Origin: Chrysomallon squamiferum
Taxonomy: Eukaryota; Mollusca; Gastropoda; Neomphalida; Peltospiridae
Assembly: GCA_012295275.1 (NCBI GenBank)
Contig: CM022665.1
Coordinates: forward strand, 26,835,946-26,899,945
Direction of reading: 5' to 3'
Length of the DNA: 64,000 bases
The notes beneath the pieces are model-generated. The model saw only the letters and a list, made by a program, of their open reading frames with translations, made no database searches and was not told the DNA's origin. Below are positions 63,201 to 64,000 of the stretch, in pieces (within the stretch, counting starts at the first letter, position 1; every line of letters begins with the position of its first letter). The translations under genes and the position numbers were made by a program.

Positions 63201-63824
63201 TATCAACAAAACTATTTACATAATAACTTACGAGAACAAAACAAAAAATGGAATGCAGTAGCCTATGACTTTATAATATTTAATACTTACCAAACTAAAC
63301 TGCTTGACAAGCTCCATTTCCATTCCAATATAAGATGTTAATTCCTGTAGAAGGTACTGGTAATATGCATCATCATGGAGCAATAGGTCTAAGTTTGGCC
63401 ACTGCATCATCATCGTCCTTCTCTCCTCTTCTTCTTCCTCATCGTAGTTCAGGTGGATGTCATGTTTTGGTGGAGAATAGAAAACTTCCAGTTGTGGTTC
63501 TCGAAGCATAGGGATAACTTGGACTTGTGAAACAAAGTGAAAAAAATACAATTCCTTTAACCTTTAAAAATTTACAACTATTTTTTGTATTAAAAAAATA
63601 TATATACTATTATTTCGTTTTAGACTTTATTATTAAATAAGTTTAAAAAAAAACATTTATATTTTGAATTTAAAATTATTTCTGTATTTGATGTATTGAA
63701 AACTGTTACTGAAAACTCACCAATTGTATCTTCAAAATTCCCAACAATGTCAAAAATTGTGTTCTTGAAAGAAGATTCAGATGGAGAAAGACTGACTGAT
63801 GACTTGAACACTGGAGGCTTTGAT
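14635..63824 (-). CDS. DNAH14: Axonemal dynein heavy chain, DNAH6/DNAH14 group (5' partial, 67 exons)
   Basis: This is the ATP-driven motor subunit of an inner dynein arm, which slides axonemal microtubules in cilia or sperm tails. All 67 exons have splice sites, and their sum (12,673 nt) keeps one frame for about 4,223 residues to the TAA at 14635-14637. Order: tail/linker (1-911), AAA1 (Walker A GPAGTGKT near 974), AAA2 (GPTGGGKT near 1264), AAA3 (GDSGVGKS near 1803), AAA4 (GMDGTGKS near 2213), stalk and microtubule-binding domain (2460-2745), AAA5, AAA6 and the C-terminal domain ending in [14 protein letters not shown]. About 500 tail residues are probably off the right edge. Motifs resemble DNAH6 and DNAH14 more than outer-arm or DNAH2/10 chains; the [18 protein letters not shown] terminus and AAA4 loop make me favour DNAH14, with even odds at best. 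The dynein identity itself is certain. Confidence 0.95.
14878..15200 (-). repeat. Intron 66 tandem array including the exon 67 acceptor edge
   Basis: The edge GGAATCTGTAAGAATAACAT plus ATAATTTGAAAATTGTTATT is echoed from about 14995 and again from about 15122 (ACATAT...TTGAATATTATTATTTAAT), a step of roughly 115-130 bp. Only the exon copy keeps the acceptor AG in place. Confidence 0.6.
15643..16355 (-). repeat. Intron 65: decayed copies of the 5' part of exon 66 and its acceptor
   Basis: The exon 66 segment AGGAAAAGTCCAAAGATGA (15643-15661) recurs at about 16188 with one mismatch. The exon start plus acceptor recurs at 15936-15970, where the copy on the minus strand reads TTTCAG then codons for [12 protein letters not shown], against [12 protein letters not shown] in the real exon. 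Weaker copies lie near 15766-15809 and 16069-16105. Spacing is about 118-155 bp. Confidence 0.85.
18347..18540. repeat. 40-bp minisatellite, five copies, intron 62
   Basis: Units beginning AGACTTGGATACATT-like start at 18347, 18388, 18427, 18467 and about 18506, each containing an AATATTT tail. No match to the adjacent exon edges was seen. Confidence 0.85.
20770..21395 (-). repeat. Intron 58 array of copies of the exon 58 donor edge
   Basis: The exon edge AACTCATACCTTCATG (21336) through AAAACATGGAT is echoed with starts near 21252, 21139, 21039 and 20936 (AACTGATATGTCATG...CTTTGTAGA...AAAACATGGAT), and more weakly near 20842 and 20775. Steps are 84-113 bp. The repeated unit thus contains 15-20 codons of coding sequence, the donor and about 50 bp of intron. 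Confidence 0.82.
21346..23763 (-). CDS. DNAH14: Dynein heavy chain exons 55-58: AAA6
   Basis: Exons 23524-23763, 22372-22908, 21957-22167 and 21346-21448. Exon 55 has QAQWN-type sequence ([18 protein letters not shown]); exon 56 has the acidic insertion and then [24 protein letters not shown]; exon 57 has [29 protein letters not shown] and [19 protein letters not shown]; exon 58 has [20 protein letters not shown]. These are the standard AAA6 landmarks. The exon 56 acceptor follows an in-frame TGA, which fixes the exon start near 22908. Confidence 0.93.
22595..22908 (-). CDS. DNAH14: Glu/Lys-rich insertion of about 105 residues in exon 56
   Basis: The first 315 nt of exon 56 code almost only for Glu and Lys with some Asp, Thr, Gln and Ile. 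A 36-bp unit coding [12 protein letters not shown] repeats at about 22641, 22677, 22713 and 22749. Frame is kept from the upstream exon (...KFVP then EEEK) into DETIPTQTG and the conserved AAA6 sequence. Other dyneins lack it. The opposite-strand and shifted-frame open frames here (Leu/Phe-rich or Arg/Lys-rich) are shadows. Confidence 0.88.
23290..23570 (-). repeat. Intron 55 array of copies of the exon 55 donor edge
   Basis: The edge TTACCTGGAACAAACTTTGT followed by AGCTAGCAG...GGTCATCT (from 23520) is echoed at 23431-23470 (ATCACCTGTACCAAAGTTTA...CAGGGTTATCT) and more weakly near 23350 and 23305. The nearest echo keeps a donor-like TACAG|GTGATT on the minus strand, and the frame stays open from the exon up to it. 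Confidence 0.65.
24131..28974 (-). CDS. DNAH14: Dynein heavy chain exons 47-54: AAA5
   Basis: Exons 28759-28974, 28077-28195, 27720-27831, 27201-27322, 26782-26911, 26031-26145, 25209-25345 and 24131-24692. Typical AAA5 sequence is seen: [109 protein letters not shown]5 does not hydrolyse ATP in dyneins. Exon 54 (562 nt, the gene's longest) holds an Arg-Ser dipeptide insertion followed by a Pro/Ser/Asp-rich segment, about 50 residues absent from other dyneins. Confidence 0.94.
24448..24482 (-). repeat. Coding hexanucleotide repeat: (Arg-Ser)n in exon 54
   Basis: The + strand reads CTGGAT repeated about five to six times; on the coding strand this is AGATCC, giving [12 protein letters not shown] followed by PSPD. 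One unit has GAC for GAT. It lies in the insertion between the SWFQDMFSM helix and [20 protein letters not shown]. Confidence 0.95.
24961..25235 (-). repeat. Intron 53 array of copies of the exon 53 donor edge
   Basis: CACATTACTGGAAGATATC at the true donor (25201-25219) is echoed at 24961 (CACATTACTGGTAGAT), 25036 (ATATTACTGGGAGATATC) and 25129 (AATTACTCTGAGATATC), each followed by a TTTTATGA block. Steps are 74, 92 and 74 bp. On the minus strand the first two echoes retain CCA|GTAAT. Confidence 0.85.
26599..26699. mobile_element. Palindromic tRNA-like element, possible SINE relic
   Basis: GGAATGGGAAACTAGCTCAA at 26599-26618 is inverted at 26678-26699 (CCATTGAGCTATATTCCATT). Each arm contains TAGCTCAATGG, resembling a tRNA A-box (RNA polymerase III promoter). 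No clear B-box is visible. It lies in intron 51 within a less AT-rich patch starting near 26460. Confidence 0.45.
29093..29206 (-). CDS. DNAH14: Candidate 114-nt cassette exon after coiled coil 2
   Basis: Inside intron 46 an open 38-codon segment (starting [18 protein letters not shown] and containing [18 protein letters not shown]) is preceded by TTGCAG and followed by GTCTAAAG. It is phase 0 at both ends, a multiple of three, coiled-coil-like, and about twice as GC-rich as the flanks. The neighbouring exon 46 also uses a GTC donor. Known dyneins run directly from ADEK-like to VRWADS-like sequence here, so it would be optional or a relic. It is not counted in the 67. Confidence 0.35.
29460..32396 (-). 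CDS. DNAH14: Dynein heavy chain exons 40-46: stalk and microtubule-binding domain
   Basis: Exons 32288-32396, 31668-31793 and 31322-31416 form coiled coil 1 ([48 protein letters not shown]). Exons 30817-30977 and 30351-30482 form the microtubule-binding domain ([49 protein letters not shown]). Exons 29953-30048 and 29460-29600 form coiled coil 2 ([35 protein letters not shown]). Lengths match a normal axonemal stalk with no insertion. The donor of the last exon is unusual, AAG|GTCATT. Confidence 0.94.
31495..31680. repeat. 40-bp minisatellite next to the exon 41 donor
   Basis: Units AAACTAAAATGTGTATCTC / AAATTAAAACGTGTTTTTC / AAAGTTAAAAAAAATTTTC / AAACTAAAATGTGTTTCTC start at about 31499, 31538, 31577 and 31618. 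The last runs into the donor CACTTAC. Confidence 0.75.
32638..32925 (-). repeat. Intron 39 array of copies of the exon 39 donor edge
   Basis: The junction GTATTTACTTATTGCTACTG (32904) is echoed at 32763 (GTATTTACTTATAAGGACTA), 32813 (TAGTGTCTACTTATTAGGAC), about 32862 and 32638. Steps are 45-52 bp. The 32763 copy keeps the GTAAATAC donor on the minus strand. Confidence 0.65.
32912..36367 (-). CDS. DNAH14: Dynein heavy chain exons 34-39: AAA4
   Basis: Exons 36197-36367, 35367-35534, 34631-34720, 34099-34296, 33401-33766 and 32912-33093. The block contains [39 protein letters not shown], Walker [62 protein letters not shown] and [16 protein letters not shown], in standard order. Most axonemal chains have GxGGxGKQ at the AAA4 loop; here the eighth position is Ser, the normal Walker A residue, and Asp replaces a Gly. 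A possible 57-nt extra exon lies between exons 37 and 38 (separate entry). Confidence 0.93.
33855..33911 (-). CDS. DNAH14: Candidate 57-nt cassette exon in AAA4
   Basis: Between exons 37 and 38 lies an open 19-codon segment ([19 protein letters not shown]) with TAG in front (33912-33914) and GTAACA after it. Its length is a multiple of three, both flanking junctions are phase 0, and it is clearly less AT-rich than the intron around it. Other dyneins go straight from DSDIVK-like to ESFLEDVN-like sequence, so it would be an insertion or an alternative exon. It is not counted in the 67. Confidence 0.35.
34505..34559. repeat. (AC)n microsatellite, about 27 units
   Basis: Uninterrupted AC run in intron 36, followed by a short (TA)n. 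Confidence 0.97.
35630..35935. repeat. About 117-bp tandem repeat, three copies, intron 34
   Basis: TTCTTTTTGCTCAGTAAAAG at 35759 recurs at 35875 as TTCTTTTTGCTCATTAAAAA and, more diverged, near 35641. The first two copies also share TTTCCACAACAGCT. Confidence 0.75.
36561..36798. mobile_element. piggyBac-type MITE with TTAA ends, intron 33
   Basis: The element starts TTAACCCTTTGAGACTTC and ends GTAAGCTTGAAAGGGTTAA, so both ends are TTAA plus the inverted repeat CCCTTT(G/C)A. TTAA is the known piggyBac target site and CCC-type termini fit that superfamily. The 238-bp interior is non-coding and less AT-rich than the intron around it, as expected for a non-autonomous copy. Confidence 0.65.
37195..40203 (-). 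CDS. DNAH14: Dynein heavy chain exons 29-33: AAA3
   Basis: Exons 39928-40203, 38909-39261, 38439-38568, 38070-38158 and 37195-37414. Walker [12 protein letters not shown] is split by intron 29 after the first Gly. Then come [17 protein letters not shown], Walker [21 protein letters not shown], the sensor segment [17 protein letters not shown] and [19 protein letters not shown]. All AAA3 elements are conserved, so regulatory nucleotide binding and hydrolysis at AAA3 are expected. Exon 30 has an extra acidic loop ([19 protein letters not shown]). Confidence 0.94.
39262..39927 (-). repeat. Intron 29: two minisatellites seeded by the flanking splice junctions
   Basis: At the exon 29 side, the junction CTTACAG|GTTAGTATGTTAG (minus strand) is repeated with a 42-43 bp step: echo donors with the same context lie at 39885 and 39843, and weaker copies continue to about 39612. 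At the exon 30 side, a 49-bp unit starting with the first exon bases (AATCAC on the + strand at 39256) recurs at 39305, 39354 and 39405. The copies decay away from each exon, and together they make up most of the intron. Confidence 0.85.
40856..47596 (-). CDS. DNAH14: Dynein heavy chain exons 23-28: AAA2 and the AAA2-AAA3 join
   Basis: Exons 47354-47596, 46745-46984, 42966-43280, 41967-42222, 41535-41697 and 40856-41091. Exon 23 has Walker [10 protein letters not shown]; exon 24 has [19 protein letters not shown]; exon 25 has [20 protein letters not shown] (Walker B region), [20 protein letters not shown] and [14 protein letters not shown]; exon 26 continues DPVDLGWRP. Relative to other dyneins there is an extra Ser/Ala/acid-rich segment of about 60 residues across the exon 24/25 junction, and exon 27 is almost wholly a Ser/Arg-rich insertion. 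Exon 28 carries a second small acidic patch (EDGDDDD) before the [10 protein letters not shown] segment that starts AAA3. Confidence 0.93.
41535..41697 (-). CDS. DNAH14: Dynein exon 27: Ser/Arg-rich insertion
   Basis: This 163-nt exon encodes [19 protein letters not shown], then [14 protein letters not shown] and a short Lys/Asp/His tail. No other dynein I know has such a sequence between AAA2 and AAA3, so it is a lineage-specific, probably disordered loop and a likely phosphorylation site cluster. Splice sites are clean and the frame is kept on both sides; 163 nt is not a multiple of three, so skipping it would shift the frame. Confidence 0.8.
42841..42897. repeat. (TTCC/TTTC)n polypyrimidine tract
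   Basis: About 57 bp of pyrimidine-only tetranucleotide repeat, 68 bp downstream (in transcript sense) of the exon 25 donor; the transcript there is purine-only. Confidence 0.95.
43281..46744 (-). other. Intron 24 of the dynein gene, 3.5 kb, no exon seen
   Basis: AT-rich filler with short AAT and GT runs (about 45880-45942). No frame resembling dynein or a mobile-element protein was found. A (TTTC)n tract lies on the other side of exon 25, at 42841-42897. Confidence 0.8.
48123..54775 (-). CDS. DNAH14: Dynein heavy chain exons 18-22: AAA1, the main ATPase
   Basis: Exons 54544-54775, 54095-54148, 53374-53588, 48665-48931 and 48123-48300. The block opens with [20 protein letters not shown], then Walker [33 protein letters not shown], Walker [11 protein letters not shown], the sensor-I segment FITMNPTYAGR, and [14 protein letters not shown]. 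All catalytic elements are present, so AAA1 should hydrolyse ATP. The common MNPGYAGR is here MNPTYAGR, and its codons are split by the gene's longest intron. Exon 22 ([20 protein letters not shown]) leads into AAA2. Confidence 0.95.
48932..53373 (-). other. Intron 20 of the dynein gene, 4.4 kb, no exon seen
   Basis: It splits the AAA1 sensor segment between MNPT and YAGR. It contains (TA)n runs near 49900, a His/Thr-coding minisatellite (50147-50440), a low-repeat island at about 50470-50720, and very A-rich + strand sequence from about 52150 to 53340 (U-rich in the transcript) including a 28-bp poly-A at 52968-52995. Confidence 0.85.
50147..50440. repeat. Roughly 45-bp minisatellite, about six to seven copies
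   Basis: Units start with ACATT(C/T)(A/G)TACACAAC or close variants at about 50147, 50188, 50238, 50283, 50328 and 50363, and include TTTA(C/T)TCACATA. A 166-codon open frame across it (50057-50557) owes its length to the repeat and is not a gene. Confidence 0.75.
53967..54001. repeat. Poly-A tract, 35 bp
   Basis: Uninterrupted A run on the + strand (U run in the dynein transcript) in intron 19. No element body was recognised on either side. Confidence 0.97.
54941..63824 (-). CDS. DNAH14: Dynein heavy chain exons 1-17: tail and linker
   Basis: Exons, 5' to 3': 63721-63824, 63291-63523, 62924-63046, 62252-62425, 61504-61722, 60826-61112, 60012-60241, 59467-59657, 58957-59038, 58395-58553, 57740-57861, 57253-57424, 56718-56822, 56311-56429, 55966-56040, 55643-55730, 54941-55191. 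They encode about 911 residues. Recognisable linker blocks are [41 protein letters not shown]...[28 protein letters not shown] and [11 protein letters not shown], all in the canonical order. The linker is the swinging element of the power stroke; the tail binds intermediate/light chains and the doublet. A Glu run near 63430-63450 is the only low-complexity patch. Numbering starts at the first visible exon; earlier exons lie beyond 64000. Confidence 0.93.
55232..55284. repeat. (AAT)n microsatellite
   Basis: About 17 perfect units in intron 16. Confidence 0.95.
56230..56255. repeat. (ATC)n microsatellite
   Basis: About nine TCA units in intron 14, preceded by short ATT runs. Confidence 0.9.
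62495..62625. repeat. 42-44 bp minisatellite, three copies, intron 3
   Basis: TATCACCTTTATCTCTCCCA at 62495 recurs at 62539 and 62581 with few changes. A TTTCAACACCAAAAT motif also occurs twice, at about 62442 and 62607, next to exon 4. Confidence 0.8.
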
Positions 63825-64000
63825 CTATGAAATGTATTAATATTTAGCATTTTTTTCACAAAAGTAAAAGACATGTGTTACTGTTGCCAGTACTACTAGT
63901 AGCAGAAATAATAAAAGTAACAATAGTGATGATATAGATAACAGAAACTCTGATAGCTTAATGTTAGCAGGATATATGAATCAAACATTGATAATTTAGG

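Overview
The window is AT-rich animal (metazoan) nuclear DNA. Small exons with GT-AG introns are embedded in very AT-rich introns full of (AAT)n, (AC)n, poly-A and minisatellite tracts. There are no operons, Shine-Dalgarno sites or CRISPR arrays. The composition and gene style suggest a lophotrochozoan, perhaps a mollusc, but the sequence alone does not fix the taxon.

Two protein genes lie tail to tail. On the + strand (2674-8978) are the last five coding exons of an RGS-domain gene that looks like RGS22; its upstream exons are off the left edge. On the - strand (63824 down to 14635) is almost all of an axonemal dynein heavy chain. I could place 67 coding exons, 12,673 nt in total, and every junction keeps one reading frame for about 4,223 residues up to the stop codon. 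About 900 residues of tail and linker are present; the first few hundred residues lie beyond 64000. The motor is complete: AAA1 to AAA6, the stalk with its microtubule-binding domain, and the C-terminal domain. The closest family is the DNAH6/DNAH14 group of inner-arm single-headed dyneins, most probably DNAH14. It carries lineage-specific low-complexity insertions: Ser/acid in AAA2, Ser/Arg between AAA2 and AAA3, an RS-dipeptide run in AAA5, and a Glu/Lys block of about 105 residues before AAA6.

The 5.7 kb between the two stop codons holds the 3' UTRs, microsatellites and a 249-bp MITE-like element that starts 17 bp after the dynein stop. Other mobile-element remnants are a piggyBac-type MITE with TTAA ends (36561-36798) and a tRNA-like palindromic element (26599-26699).

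The most unusual signal is in the dynein introns. At least seven contain tandem arrays of 40-160 bp units that are diverged copies of the neighbouring exon edge, including the splice junction and some coding sequence. This leaves rows of echo donor and acceptor sites, clearest in the intron at 39262-39927, at 20900-21345, at 24961-25208 and at 15643-16355. Two in-frame candidate cassette exons (33855-33911 and 29093-29206) are also present.

Both genes fit one biology: RGS22 and axonemal dyneins are typically expressed in ciliated or flagellated cells such as sperm.
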